A stretch of DNA of 64,000 nt, taken from assembly GCF_937871615.1 (NCBI RefSeq), contig NZ_CALMPA010000070.1, positions 62,001-126,000 on the forward strand, read 5' to 3'. The notes under the pieces are model-generated. The model saw only the letters and a program-made list of their open reading frames with translations. It was not told the origin of the DNA and made no database searches. Shown one piece after another: positions 8,786 to 17,886 of the stretch; position 1 is the first letter of the stretch, and every line of letters begins with the position of its first letter. Origin of the DNA: an uncultured Sphingomonas sp. (GTDB lineage Bacteria > Pseudomonadota > Alphaproteobacteria > Sphingomonadales > Sphingomonadaceae). The position numbers and the translations under genes were made by a program.

Positions 8786-8813
8786 GCGCGCGCTATTCGT
8801 TATAGCGGCGCGC
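8786..8813 (+). promoter_or_regulatory. Hairpin abutting the bioF start codon
   Basis: The arms 8786-8796 and 8802-8813 pair over 11 bp with one bulged G (8808) and a TCGTT loop, ending at the base before the bioF ATG. No Shine-Dalgarno sequence lies between. The same stretch contains TTATAG at 8800-8805, which could serve as a -10 box for a near-leaderless message. In DNA it is an imperfect palindrome and could instead be a repressor site. It does not match the BioR box consensus. Confidence 0.4.
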
Positions 8814-9938
8814 ATGAGCCTGCTGACCGCCCAGATCCGCGACCTGAACGATCTCGCCGCGCGCGCGCGGCTGCGTCATCTGCAACCGCGCATCGGGATG
8901 GATTTTTCCTCCAACGATTATCTCGGCCTGGCGTCTTCGCCCCGGCTGCGCGCGGCGGTGGCGGCGGCGCTGGCGCGGGACGTGCCGGTCGGCTCGGGCG
9001 GCTCGCGGCTGTTGCGCGGCAACGATGCCGAGCATGAGGCGCTGGAGACGGAGGCGGCGGCCTTCTTCGGCAGCGAAACGGCGCTGTTCTTCTCCAGCGG
9101 CTATACCGCCAATGCCGCGTTGCTTTCCACGCTGCCGCAGCGCGGCGATCTGGTGGTGTATGACGACCTGATCCACGCCAGCGCGCATGAGGGAATGCGG
9201 CTGGGCCGCGCGGCCTGCGTCGGCGCGACGCATAACGACGCCGATGCGTTCGACGACGCGATCACGCGCTGGCGCCGTGACGGGGGCACCGGGCGCCCAT
9301 GGATCGCGGTGGAGAGCCTCTACAGCATGGATGGCGATGCCGCGCCGCTCAACGCGCTGCTCGCGGTGGCTGACCGGCATGAGGCGATGCTGCTGATCGA
9401 CGAGGCGCACGCAACCGGCGTGTTCGGCGATAACGGGCGTGGTTTCGCCGCCGCGCTGGAGGGGCGCGAGAATGTCGTCAGCCTGCATACCTGCGGCAAG
9501 GCGATGGGGTGCGAGGGCGCGCTGGTGTGCGGCCCGCGCATCGTGCGCGATTTCCTGGTCAATCGCGGGCGCGGGTTCATCTTTTCGACCGCGCCGTCGC
9601 CGCTGATGGCGAGCGCGGTGCGCGAAAGCCTGCGCATTCTTGCCGACGAGCCTGAGCGGCGCGCGCGGCTGATGGCGCTCATCGCCTTCGCCGAACGCGC
9701 GCTCGCGCCGTGCGGCATTTCGCCCGCGGGTTCGCAGATCCTGCCGCTGGTGATCGGGGAGGATGCGGCCGCGATGGCGCTTGCCGCCGGGGTGCAAGCC
9801 GCCGGCTTCGACGTGCGCGGCATTCGCCCACCCACCGTGCCGGCGGGCACGGCGCGGCTGCGCATCTCGATCACGCTCAACGTGGACGAGGCGGGTATCG
9901 CCGCGCTCGCCGATACGATCGAAAGGCTGCGGGGATGA
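8814..9938 (+). CDS. bioF: 8-amino-7-oxononanoate synthase
   Basis: 374 residues. This PLP enzyme condenses pimeloyl-thioester with L-alanine, the first step of biotin ring assembly. Conserved alpha-oxoamine synthase blocks are '[10 protein letters not shown]', '[11 protein letters not shown]', the '[10 protein letters not shown]' loop and '[11 protein letters not shown]' with the Schiff-base lysine. The family more often has TLGKA; the Cys is a mild departure. It leads the operon bioF-bioD-bioA, overlapping bioD by ATGA. bioB and the pimeloyl-forming genes are not in the window. Confidence 0.96.
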   Translation: MSLLTAQIRDLNDLAARARLRHLQPRIGMDFSSNDYLGLASSPRLRAAVAAALARDVPVGSGGSRLLRGNDAEHEALETEAAAFFGSETALFFSSGYTANAALLSTLPQRGDLVVYDDLIHASAHEGMRLGRAACVGATHNDADAFDDAITRWRRDGGTGRPWIAVESLYSMDGDAAPLNALLAVADRHEAMLLIDEAHATGVFGDNGRGFAAALEGRENVVSLHTCGKAMGCEGALVCGPRIVRDFLVNRGRGFIFSTAPSPLMASAVRESLRILADEPERRARLMALIAFAERALAPCGISPAGSQILPLVIGEDAAAMALAAGVQAAGFDVRGIRPPTVPAGTARLRISITLNVDEAGIAALADTIERLRG

Positions 9939-10564
9939 ATGGACCACGGATCGTCGTTACCGGCACCGACACCGATGTCGGCAAAACCGTCTTTTCCGCG
10001 GCTTTGACCGGGGCGCTGGGCGCGCATTACTGGAAGCCGGTGCAGGCCGGGGTCGAGCCGCGCGGGGATCGTGAGAGCGTGGCCGCGCTGGCCGGCGTTC
10101 CGGCGGCGAACATCCTCCCCGAAGCCTATCGCCTGACCACGCCATGCTCGCCGCATCGCGCAGCGGAGATCGACGGCGTTGTGATCGACCCCGCGCGGCT
10201 GGCGCTTCCCGACGTGGCGGGGCCGCTGGTGGTGGAGGGCGCGGGCGGCGTGCTGGTGCCGCTTTCACCCGATCTGCTGTTCGCCGATCTGTTCGCGCGC
10301 TGGGGTTGCCCGGTGGTGCTGGTCGCGCGCACCGCGCTGGGCACGATCAACCACAGCCTGTTGTCTGTCGAGGCGCTGCGCCATCGCGGGGTGCCGATCC
10401 TCGGCATCGCCTTCATCGGCGATCCCCAGCCGGATAGCGAGGCGGTGATCGCCGCGATCGGCGGCGTGAAGCGGCTCGGGCGGTTGCCGCGCGTCGATCC
10501 GCTCGATCGGCACATGCTGGCGCGCGCCTTTACGGACAATTTCGACGTGGAGGATTTCCGGTGA
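9935..10564 (+). CDS. bioD: ATP-dependent dethiobiotin synthetase
   Basis: 209 residues. It forms the ureido ring of dethiobiotin from 7,8-diaminopelargonate, CO2 and ATP. The P-loop 'GTDTDVGKT' is at residues 9-17, 'YWKPVQAG' gives the substrate-binding region, and '[12 protein letters not shown]' is the second conserved block. The ATG overlaps the bioF stop, and the gene ends inside the GTG start of bioA (GTGA). It has normal length and all key residues. Confidence 0.96.
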   Translation: MNGPRIVVTGTDTDVGKTVFSAALTGALGAHYWKPVQAGVEPRGDRESVAALAGVPAANILPEAYRLTTPCSPHRAAEIDGVVIDPARLALPDVAGPLVVEGAGGVLVPLSPDLLFADLFARWGCPVVLVARTALGTINHSLLSVEALRHRGVPILGIAFIGDPQPDSEAVIAAIGGVKRLGRLPRVDPLDRHMLARAFTDNFDVEDFR

Positions 10565-11826
10565 GCGGCTCTCCGATCTGGCACCCCTTCACGCAGCACG
10601 GGTTGCGCGAGCCGATACCGCTCGTCACCCATGGGGAAGGCGCGGCGCTATATACCGCCGACGGGCGCCGGATCATCGACGGCATCTCATCCTGGTGGGT
10701 GACGACGCACGGCCATTGCCATCCGCGCATCATGGCGGCGATCGCGGCGCAGACGGCGAAGCTCGATCAGATCATCTTCGCGGGCTGGACGCATGAGCCG
10801 GCGGAAACGCTCGCGCGCGGGCTGACCGCGATCATGCCGCGCGAACTCACCCGCGTCTTCTATTCCGATTCCGGATCGACCAGCGTTGAGGTGGCGCTCA
10901 AGATGGCGCTCGGCTTTTGGGCCAGCCGTGGCGAACCGCGCCATCGCATCCTCGTGATGCAGCACAGCTATCACGGCGACACGATCGGCGCGATGTCGGT
11001 CGGTGAGCGCGGGGTGTATAACGCGGCCTATTCGCCGCTGCTGTTCGATGTCGGCACCGTGCCCTTTCCCCTGGCCGGCGCGGAACAGGCGACGCTCGAT
11101 ACGCTGGAGGCGGCCTGCCGCGACGGTGCCGCGGCGTTCATTGTCGAGCCGCTGCTGCTCGGCGCGGGCGGGATGCTGATCTATCCGCCATGGGTGCTCG
11201 CCGAGATGCGCGCGATCTGCGCCCGGCACGACGTGCTGTTCATCGCCGATGAGGTGATGACCGGCTGGGGCCGCACCGGCACCTTGCTGGCGTGCGAGCA
11301 GGCCGATGTCGTGCCGGATATATTGTGCCTGTCCAAGGGGCTGACCGGCGGAGCGATCCCGCTTGCGGTGACGATGGCGCGCGAGGCGATCTTCGACGCG
11401 CACTATTCCGACGATCGCGCGAAGATGTTCTTCCACTCATCAAGCTATACCGCGAACCCGATCGCCTGTGCCGCGGCGAACGCCAATCTGACGATCTGGC
11501 GCGAGGAGCCGGTCGGCGCGCGGATCGCGGATCTCACCGCGCGACAGGCGGCGCTGCTGGCGTTGCTGCGCGCGCGCAAGGGGGTGGCGAACGCGCGCGC
11601 GATCGGCACGGTCACCGCGATCGAGGTGATGGATGCGGGCGGCACCGGCTATCTTTCGCAGCTCGGCCCGCGCCTGCTCGCGGCGTTCCGCGCGCGCGAT
11701 CTGCTGCTCCGTCCGCTCGGCAATACGATATATGTCATGCCGCCCTATTGCATCGACGAGGCGGACCTCGACCGGCTCTATGCCGGGATCGCCGAGGCGG
11801 TGGAGGATATCGCGCGCGGCGGGTGA
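10561..11826 (+). CDS. bioA: Adenosylmethionine--8-amino-7-oxononanoate aminotransferase
   Basis: 421 residues from a GTG overlapping the bioD stop. This class III PLP aminotransferase uses S-adenosylmethionine as amino donor to make 7,8-diaminopelargonate. 'WHPFTQHG' near the start is the BioA hallmark. '[18 protein letters not shown]' holds the PLP aspartate, and '[15 protein letters not shown]' holds the catalytic lysine. It is the last gene of the bio operon and converges on the FGE gene with a 9-base gap. Confidence 0.96.
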   Translation: MSGSPIWHPFTQHGLREPIPLVTHGEGAALYTADGRRIIDGISSWWVTTHGHCHPRIMAAIAAQTAKLDQIIFAGWTHEPAETLARGLTAIMPRELTRVFYSDSGSTSVEVALKMALGFWASRGEPRHRILVMQHSYHGDTIGAMSVGERGVYNAAYSPLLFDVGTVPFPLAGAEQATLDTLEAACRDGAAAFIVEPLLLGAGGMLIYPPWVLAEMRAICARHDVLFIADEVMTGWGRTGTLLACEQADVVPDILCLSKGLTGGAIPLAVTMAREAIFDAHYSDDRAKMFFHSSSYTANPIACAAANANLTIWREEPVGARIADLTARQAALLALLRARKGVANARAIGTVTAIEVMDAGGTGYLSQLGPRLLAAFRARDLLLRPLGNTIYVMPPYCIDEADLDRLYAGIAEAVEDIARGG

Positions 11827-11835
11827 GCGGCGGCG

Positions 11836-12783
11836 TCAGGCGGCGCGAGAGACGCAGCGAAAGCCGATATGGCTCGTGGCGGAATCGATCGGCTGGGGAT
11901 GGCGCGCCGCCGGGCGATAGCGCTGGCAATAATTTGCCGCGCACAAATGCGATCCGCCTTTCAATACCTTGCGCCCGATCCTGCTTTCGGGGGAGGCGGG
12001 ATCATAGCTTTCGCGTTCGCGCGCGCCGCGCGGATTGCGCGGCAGATCGCAGCAGCCGGGCTTCCCGCGCGCCTTGCCCTTGAGCGCGGGCGCGGCATAC
12101 CAGTCTGCGGTCCATTCCCAGACATTGCCGATCATATCCCACAGGCCATGGCCGTTGGCGGGAAAAGCGCGGACCGGCGAGGTGCGCTCGTAACCGTCGA
12201 GCAACTGATTGGCGAAGGGGAACAGCCCTTGCCAGTAATTCGCCATCATCGCCCCGCCCGGCGCCAGTTCGTCGCCCCACGCATAATCCGCGCCATCAAG
12301 GCCGCCACGCGCGGCATATTCCCATTCCGCCTCGGTCGGCAGCGCCTTTCCCGCCCAATCGGCATAAGCAAGTGCATCGGCGTAAGCGACGTGGACGACG
12401 GGGTGATCCTCCAGCCCCTCGATCGAGCTTTCCGGCCCCAGTGGCCGCCGCCAGTTCGCATCGAAACGGAAATCCCACCATGCGCTGGGATCGCCGAGGT
12501 CGACCGGCCCGGCGGTGCGCGCGAAAACCAGTGATCCCGCGCGCGCCATCGCCGGGTCCATGCCGGGATAGTCGCGCGGATCGGGGGGAAGCTCGGCCAG
12601 CGTGACGTGGCCGGTTTCCGCCACGAAGCGCGCGAATTGCGCATTGGTGACGGGTGTTTCGTCGATCCAGAACGGGTCGATGCGCACCGCGCGCGCCGGT
12701 GCTTCTTCCGGATAGTGCCGGGCCGAGCCCATGGTGAACTCACCGCCTGCCAGCCGGCGCATGTCGGTGTGATTCGGCTTCAC
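11836..12783 (-). CDS. Formylglycine-generating enzyme (sulfatase-modifying factor family)
   Basis: 315 residues of the FGE-sulfatase fold: 'GGEFTMGS' at the start, 'DETPVTNAQFARFV', 'LPTEAEWEYAARGG', 'GNVWEWTADWY' and the C-terminal 'HIGFRCV'. Two cysteines, C281 and C286 in 'SHLCAANYCQRYR', match the paired active-site cysteines of aerobic copper-dependent FGEs, which many paralogues lack. It should therefore convert a sulfatase Cys (CxPxR motif) to formylglycine. There is no signal peptide, so it acts in the cytoplasm. No sulfatase gene is present in the window; the client must lie elsewhere. It is downstream of the SGNH hydrolase, TIM-barrel and TonB receptor genes on the same strand. Confidence 0.9.
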   Translation of the reverse strand: MKPNHTDMRRLAGGEFTMGSARHYPEEAPARAVRIDPFWIDETPVTNAQFARFVAETGHVTLAELPPDPRDYPGMDPAMARAGSLVFARTAGPVDLGDPSAWWDFRFDANWRRPLGPESSIEGLEDHPVVHVAYADALAYADWAGKALPTEAEWEYAARGGLDGADYAWGDELAPGGAMMANYWQGLFPFANQLLDGYERTSPVRAFPANGHGLWDMIGNVWEWTADWYAAPALKGKARGKPGCCDLPRNPRGARERESYDPASPESRIGRKVLKGGSHLCAANYCQRYRPAARHPQPIDSATSHIGFRCVSRAA

Positions 12784-12840
12784 GATGCACCGCTAGCATC
12801 GCCGCTCGGGATGCTCCATCATCAATGGCCGGATATCGCG

Positions 12841-13719
12841 CTATCGCCGCGGCGGCGACACGCTGTCCGCGTTGCGGGCGACGCCCAATGCCTTTTCGGC
12901 GATGCCGCTCATTATCGCATAGCCCGCCTTGTTGGGGTGGACGCCATCTTCGGACCATTCGGCACGGAAAGCGCGATTCCGGTCTTTCAGGATCGCATTA
13001 TAGTCCACAAAGGTCAGCTTTTCGCGGCGGGCATAATCGGCCAGCCAGCAATTGAGCGTGTCGATGCTCTCCACCGGATCGATGCTGGGGCGCCAGCCAA
13101 ACCGCGCCGCCGGCGGCACCGCGCCCAGCACGACGCGGATATTGTGCGCCCGCGCCAGCTCGACCATCGAACGGATATTGTCCTCGATCGCCGCCAAGGA
13201 GGTGGGGCCGGTATTGCCCGCGATGTCGTTGGTGCCCGCGATGATGTGTACCATCGCCGGCTTCAGATTGATGACATCGGCGCGGAAGCGCGCGCTCATC
13301 TGGAGCGTGGTCTGCCCGCTGATCCCGCGATTGATGCGATCGGCGGTGAAGAAGCCCGGAGCTTCGCGCAGCCACAATTCGGTGATCGAATCGCCGAAGA
13401 ACACGATGCGGTTCTTGCCGGCAGGCGGCAGCGCGGCATTCGCCGCGCGATAGCGGCACAGGCCGGCGAAGTCGTTCGCGCGCAATTCATCCTGCCAGTG
13501 TTGATAGATCGCCATGCCCTCTGCGCTGACCGGTGGCGGTGGTTGGTTCGCGGCCTTCGCGCTGGCGTAGCGCGCCATATAGGCCGCGACGACCGCCGGC
13601 ATGGGCGGCAGCGCGGCGCATGGATCGGCGAGCACGCCCACCACGGGCCGCGGCGGAGCGGGCGCGACCGGCGCCTCCTGCGCGCCAAGCGCCAGCGCCG
13701 CGATCAACGTGCCGATCAT
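12841..13719 (-). CDS. SGNH/GDSL-family esterase, exported
   Basis: 292 residues. A short hydrophobic start (MIGTLIAALALGAQ) suggests export. The SGNH blocks are all visible: 'FFGDSITELW' with nucleophile S111, the block II Gly in 'INRGISGQTT', 'IIAGTNDIAGN' with the oxyanion Asn, and 'DGVHPNKAGY' with the catalytic Asp and His. This subgroup commonly removes acetyl groups from plant or microbial glycans. An extra N-terminal region of about 95 residues, rich in Pro and Ala, precedes the catalytic core. The ATG overlaps the stop of the TIM-barrel gene (ATGA). Confidence 0.88.
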   Translation of the reverse strand: MIGTLIAALALGAQEAPVAPAPPRPVVGVLADPCAALPPMPAVVAAYMARYASAKAANQPPPPVSAEGMAIYQHWQDELRANDFAGLCRYRAANAALPPAGKNRIVFFGDSITELWLREAPGFFTADRINRGISGQTTLQMSARFRADVINLKPAMVHIIAGTNDIAGNTGPTSLAAIEDNIRSMVELARAHNIRVVLGAVPPAARFGWRPSIDPVESIDTLNCWLADYARREKLTFVDYNAILKDRNRAFRAEWSEDGVHPNKAGYAIMSGIAEKALGVARNADSVSPPRR

Positions 13720-14633
13720 TTCATTTCCCTCTGCAGATAGCGATAGTTGCGCGCGAGGAGATTCAGCGCGTTCGCCGGATCTATGCCCTCCTGCTCGATA
13801 AAAACGTAAGGCACGCGCGCGCGTTCGAGCGCGGCGAGGATCGGGCGCCACGCGATTGATCCCTCGCCAGCCGGAGCGGACGCCGGCATGTCGTCGAGCG
13901 ACGGCGTGTAGGGTGCGTGCCAGTCCTTCACATGCGCCAGCCGCGTCCGTCCGCCCGGCGCGAGATAGGGCGCGGGATCAATGCCCGCCGCGATCGTATT
14001 GCCGATATCAAGCTCCAGCGCGACCAGCGCGGGATCGGTCCGGTCGAGAATGATATCCAGTCCATAGCGGCCATCGTACCGGCGGAAATCGAAGCCGTGG
14101 CTATGATAGGCGAAGCGTATTCCCGCCGCCTTCACGCGCTCGCCGATCCGGTTGAAGCGCTCCGCCGTTGCCTTGAGATCATCGGCGGTGATGCGGTGGG
14201 TCGCGGCGCGGAAGCTTTCCTCGGTGACGGGCAAGGTCAGCCCCGGTAGGCGCGGCACCGCCGCGACGAGCCATTCCAGCCCGATCGCCGCGCCGAAATC
14301 AATCGCGGCGGCGATCTGCTCGTCGCGCATGTCGGGATATAGGCCGTGCGCGCCGATCGCGGTGAGATCGTTCGCCTTGAGCAGCGCGCGCCACTGCGCC
14401 GGCGTGCGATCGTGATAGCCGGCGAATTCTACATGCCGGATACCGATCCGGGCGATCGCGGCGAGCGTGGCTTCGACATCCTTCGCCAGAAGCTCGCGCA
14501 GCATATAGAGCTGGACGCCGATCGCCGGGCGCGCGGTGCGGTGCGCGGCAATCACGCCTCCCGCTGATCCTGCTGCCCCTGCAACAGCCGCCGCGCCCGC
14601 GATCCGCAGGATATCGCGCCGTTCGATCATCAC
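13716..14633 (-). CDS. Sugar phosphate isomerase/epimerase-like TIM-barrel protein with Tat signal
   Basis: 305 residues. It begins with a twin-arginine-type signal ('ERRDILRIAGAAAVAGA'), so it is probably exported folded. The mature part is an AP-endonuclease-2/xylose-isomerase-like barrel: 'IGVQLYMLRELLAKD', 'IRHVEFAGYH', 'FAYHSHGFDF', 'LELDIGNTIAAG', 'AHVKDW' and 'FIEQEG', with the His, Glu and Asp positions used to bind a divalent metal. Such exported proteins are frequent in sphingomonad and Bacteroidetes glycan loci, with roles in sugar epimerisation or keto-sugar metabolism. The exact substrate is unknown. Confidence 0.82.
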   Translation of the reverse strand: MMIERRDILRIAGAAAVAGAAGSAGGVIAAHRTARPAIGVQLYMLRELLAKDVEATLAAIARIGIRHVEFAGYHDRTPAQWRALLKANDLTAIGAHGLYPDMRDEQIAAAIDFGAAIGLEWLVAAVPRLPGLTLPVTEESFRAATHRITADDLKATAERFNRIGERVKAAGIRFAYHSHGFDFRRYDGRYGLDIILDRTDPALVALELDIGNTIAAGIDPAPYLAPGGRTRLAHVKDWHAPYTPSLDDMPASAPAGEGSIAWRPILAALERARVPYVFIEQEGIDPANALNLLARNYRYLQREMK

Positions 14634-14681
14634 GCGTCTCTCCCTCGCGCTGTTTCGGGAATGCCGCTGCCCCCAAAAGAA

Positions 14682-14705
14682 CGGGCCGGATTTTCATCCG
14701 GCCCG
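14682..14705 (-). terminator. Rho-independent terminator after the TonB receptor gene
   Basis: A perfect 10-bp stem (CGGGCCGGAT / ATCCGGCCCG) with a 4-base loop, followed on the minus strand by TTCTTTT. It lies 13 bases beyond the receptor stop codon and before the isomerase gene, so it would end or attenuate the receptor transcript and lower expression of the downstream minus-strand genes. Confidence 0.75.
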
Positions 14706-14717
14706 GCAAAAGGAGGT

Positions 14718-17006
14718 TCAGAAGCGGAAGCTGACCGTTCCGCCGATCGTGCGGAACGCATCCGGGCCGACGATCTTCGAATAGCCGCCGGGGTTGATGA
14801 CCGCGGGCGCCGCATAAGCCGCGTAGAAATGCTTGTTGAGCAGATTGCGGGCATAGATGCCGACGCGCCACGCCCCGTCGCTTGCGCCAAGGCCGATCGT
14901 GCCGTTGAGCAGGCCATAAGCGGCGATTTCGGATTTCGGATCGCCGAGCACCGCCTGCGTCTTGTCGCGCCAGGCCCAATTGGCGTTGGCATCGAGCGCC
15001 AGATCGTTGGCAAGCGGCTGATTGAAATCGGCGCGCAAGGTGTAGGACCATTTGGGCGCGTTGGGCAGGCGATAGCCGGCATAATTCGCCACCTTCGCGC
15101 TGGTCACCGGATCGACGTAGCAGCCGGTGCCAACGACGGCGGATGCGGGCTGGCCGGGATAGCAGGCGCCGAGATATTCGCGGAACGTGGCATCGCTATA
15201 CGAGCCGTTCGCCGACAGCCGCAGGCGCGGGGACACGCGCAGGCTGGTTTCCACTTCCACGCCGCGCGCGCGCATTCCCCCGGCGTTAGACAGGTAGAAT
15301 GCCGGCGGGGTGACGCTGGTATCGAACGTCTGCGCCTGGAAATTGGTGAAATCGGACCAGTAGAGCGAGGTGTTGAAGGTCAGCGTGCCGCCAAGCAGCG
15401 TCGATTTCAGGCCGATCTCATAGCTTTTGACCGTTTCCGGCTTCACTTCGTGGATCTTGCCGGTGGTGCCGTCGATCGCGGGGCCCTTATAGCCGGTCGA
15501 CCAGGTGGCGTAGAGCATCACGTCGCGGGTCGGCTGCACTTGCAGGCCGAGCTTGCCAGAGACGTTGTCGGCGCGGACCGTGCCCGAATAATTGGGGAGC
15601 AGGCCTGAGACGATCGCGGGGAAGGGCAGCTTGTGCACGGTCATTTCGCCGTGGTTGCGATCGTTGGTGTAGCGCAGGCCACCGATCAGCTTGACGCCTT
15701 CGACCAGCTTGTAGGTCGCCTGGCCGTAGGCGGCGAGGCTGCGGACATTATTAACCGCGTCGCGACGCCCGCCGCCGAGCACCACCGGCACGCCATAGAC
15801 GCCGTAGAAATTGCCGTATTGCGCGGCCCAGCCGCCGTTCGAGGTGTGATAATAATAGAGGCCAGCGGTATATTCGAGCGGCTTGCCCGCTGGCGAGGTG
15901 AGGCGCAGTTCCTGGGTGAACTGATTGCTGTCGATGCCGCCGTCGCTGTGGTTGAAGATATCGGCCGGCGATCCGTCGATATCGGTGAGTTGCGTCGTCT
16001 TCACCGCGCGATAGGCTGTGATCGAAGTCAGCGTGAAATCGCCGAGCCGGTAATCGGCCTGGAGCGAACTGCCCCACAGGCGCGTGTTCGCCTTCCAGTC
16101 GCCATCGTTATACGCGATATAGACGTTGTGGCCCGGCTTCACCGGGAAGCGGTTGAAGGTCGAATTGTAGAGCGCGCTGGTGCCGAGCGATTCGATCAAC
16201 TGGCTATCGCGGGCGAAGCCGGTCTGATATTCGCCGGTCAGCAGCAGCGAGAGGTTCTCGGTCGGCTCCCACAGCAATTTGCCGCGGATGCCGTAATTGT
16301 CGCGATCGCCGACATGGGTGCCGTTGACGACATTGGGGATCGCGCCGTCCTGCCCGTTGTGGAACGCGGAGACGCGCAGTGCGACATTGCTGCCGAGCGG
16401 AAGATTGGCGGTGGCGCGCTGGAGCTGATCGTTGCGCTCGCCGAACGAGAGATCGAGATCGAGCGAACGGACGCCGAGCTGCGGCTTTCTGGTGATGATC
16501 TGGATCACGCCAGCGGAGGAATTCTTGCCGAACAAGGTTCCCTGCGGGCCGCGCAGCACCTCGACGCGCTCGATATCGGCAAAGCCCGTGGCGCCCGGAT
16601 CGCGCGACAGCCCGATCACCACGCCATCGACGACCAGGCCGACGGTCTGCTCGACGCCGCTGTCATAGGTCTGCGTGCCGATGCCGCGGATCTGATAGCC
16701 GCCGCCATTCGAAACCGGATTGGTCGACGAGAAGGTGATGTTGGGCGCGAGATACTGGATGTCGGATACTTCGCGATATGCCGATTTGGCGAGTTCCTGC
16801 CCGGACACCGCCGAAACCGCGACCGGCACATCCTGAAGGCGCTCCTCGCGGCGGGTCGCGGTGACGATGATGTCGTCGGGGTTCTGCGCTGTGCCGGCCT
16901 CAGGCTGATCGGCGGCGATCGCCGGGTTGGCCAGAGCCGGCGAGGCCGTCGTCACCAACGCCGCCGCCGTGGCGAGCAAGGCGATCCTCATCATGCGCAT
17001 TTCCAT
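14718..17006 (-). CDS. TonB-dependent outer-membrane receptor (glycan locus)
   Basis: 762 residues with a cleavable signal (alanine-rich, cut near 'ANPA'). The TonB box/plug start is 'DDIIVTATRREERLQDVPV', the plug core contains 'RVEVLRGPQGTLFGKNSSAG', and about 600 residues of beta-barrel end in a terminal Phe ('GGTVSFRF'). It imports a large substrate across the outer membrane using TonB energy. A good promoter (TTGACT, 17 bases, CTATTG) lies upstream, next to the candidate TetR operator. The neighbouring GH3, GH20, GH1 and esterase genes suggest a carbohydrate ligand. No SusD partner is present, as is usual in Proteobacteria. Confidence 0.93.
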   Translation of the reverse strand: MEMRMMRIALLATAAALVTTASPALANPAIAADQPEAGTAQNPDDIIVTATRREERLQDVPVAVSAVSGQELAKSAYREVSDIQYLAPNITFSSTNPVSNGGGYQIRGIGTQTYDSGVEQTVGLVVDGVVIGLSRDPGATGFADIERVEVLRGPQGTLFGKNSSAGVIQIITRKPQLGVRSLDLDLSFGERNDQLQRATANLPLGSNVALRVSAFHNGQDGAIPNVVNGTHVGDRDNYGIRGKLLWEPTENLSLLLTGEYQTGFARDSQLIESLGTSALYNSTFNRFPVKPGHNVYIAYNDGDWKANTRLWGSSLQADYRLGDFTLTSITAYRAVKTTQLTDIDGSPADIFNHSDGGIDSNQFTQELRLTSPAGKPLEYTAGLYYYHTSNGGWAAQYGNFYGVYGVPVVLGGGRRDAVNNVRSLAAYGQATYKLVEGVKLIGGLRYTNDRNHGEMTVHKLPFPAIVSGLLPNYSGTVRADNVSGKLGLQVQPTRDVMLYATWSTGYKGPAIDGTTGKIHEVKPETVKSYEIGLKSTLLGGTLTFNTSLYWSDFTNFQAQTFDTSVTPPAFYLSNAGGMRARGVEVETSLRVSPRLRLSANGSYSDATFREYLGACYPGQPASAVVGTGCYVDPVTSAKVANYAGYRLPNAPKWSYTLRADFNQPLANDLALDANANWAWRDKTQAVLGDPKSEIAAYGLLNGTIGLGASDGAWRVGIYARNLLNKHFYAAYAAPAVINPGGYSKIVGPDAFRTIGGTVSFRF

Positions 17007-17068
17007 TTTTCCCCTTTATCCTCCGCGTCGAAAAGCGGGCGGCCACAGGCCGCTATCCCAACGGGAGG

Positions 17069-17097
17069 CAATAGGGCTACAATTTACAGTCAGTCAA
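17069..17097 (-). promoter_or_regulatory. Promoter of the TonB receptor gene
   Basis: Reading the minus strand: -35 TTGACT (17097-17092), a 17-base spacer and -10 CTATTG (17074-17069). The spacing is ideal and the boxes are near the sigma-70 consensus. It lies immediately beside the palindrome at 17111-17130. Confidence 0.5.
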
Positions 17098-17110
17098 GCC
17101 CGTTTGTTTA

Positions 17111-17130
17111 ATTGACCGCGTGCGATCAAT
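17111..17130. promoter_or_regulatory. Candidate operator for the TetR regulator
   Basis: A 20-bp imperfect palindrome, ATTGACCGCGTGCGATCAAT, with 8 of 10 positions matched per half-site. It lies between the divergent receptor and TetR genes, overlaps a possible tetR promoter (TTGACC at 17112, then CTAGCT after 17 bases) and sits next to the receptor -35 box. A repressor bound here could control both directions. Confidence 0.5.
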
Positions 17131-17211
17131 CGCGCTAGCTGGGCCTGCGCGATGCGCTATGCGCTATGCGGGCTAGCTGGTGGCCATGCTGGCGCTGACT
17201 CGGAGGGTGGG

Positions 17212-17886
17212 ATGACGGAAGTTCGAGCGCGGCGGACGCAGGCGGAGCGCAGTGCCGGCACGCGATCGGCGTTGCTTGCCGCGGCGATCCGCGTGCTGCA
17301 TGAGCACGGCTATGGCGCGACCACCACGATGCTGGTCGCCGAGCAGGCCGGCGTCAGCCGTGGCGCGATGCTGCATCAATTCCGAACCAAGGCGGACCTG
17401 ATGACCTTCGTGGTCGAGGCGGTCTATGCCGAGGAGCTGGAGCGTTATGCCGAGCGGCTCCGCGCGATGAGCGGCCCGCGCGAGATCATCCTCGCCTATC
17501 CCGAAGTGGTGTGGGAAGTGCTGAGCCGCCCGTCGGGCGTCGCGGTGCTCGAAATCCTGCAAGGCTCGCGCAGCGATCCGGTGCTGGCCGAAAAGCTCGG
17601 GCCGATCCAGGCGCGGATCGAGAATGACGCGCTGGCTTACGTGCGCAACACAACCGGCGTTTCCAGCACGTCGTTGGCGTTCATGCGGCTGATCGTATGG
17701 TCGGTGCGCGGGCTGTCGATCGCCAGCGTGCTCACCCCCGAGCCGGGCCAGATTCAGGAATCCGTCCGCATGTTGCGCGGGCTTATCAAGGCCGGGATCA
17801 AGACCGGGATGCTGCCAATCGGTGATGAGGACGCTCCGCCTGCCGCGAGCGACCGCGCCGCCCAATCAAAAGGAACGAAGCCGTGA
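17212..17886 (+). CDS. TetR-family transcriptional regulator
   Basis: 224 residues from the ATG preceded by GGAGGGTGGG; an in-frame upstream ATG at 17152 has no such signal. The helix-turn-helix is at residues about 20-60: 'RVLHEHGYGATTTMLVAEQ', then 'AGVSRGAMLHQFRTKADL'. The C-terminal ligand domain is helical and ends in a polar tail. It is the first gene of the run tetR-GH3-esterase-GH20 and is divergent from the TonB receptor, which suggests it senses a breakdown product and represses both. The inducer is unknown. Confidence 0.9.
   Translation: MTEVRARRTQAERSAGTRSALLAAAIRVLHEHGYGATTTMLVAEQAGVSRGAMLHQFRTKADLMTFVVEAVYAEELERYAERLRAMSGPREIILAYPEVVWEVLSRPSGVAVLEILQGSRSDPVLAEKLGPIQARIENDALAYVRNTTGVSSTSLAFMRLIVWSVRGLSIASVLTPEPGQIQESVRMLRGLIKAGIKTGMLPIGDEDAPPAASDRAAQSKGTKP

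Noticed and set aside
17152..17211. Longer TetR protein starting at 17152.
   Set aside because: That ATG has no ribosome-binding site and lies in a tandem repeat; GGAGGGTGGG precedes the ATG at 17212.
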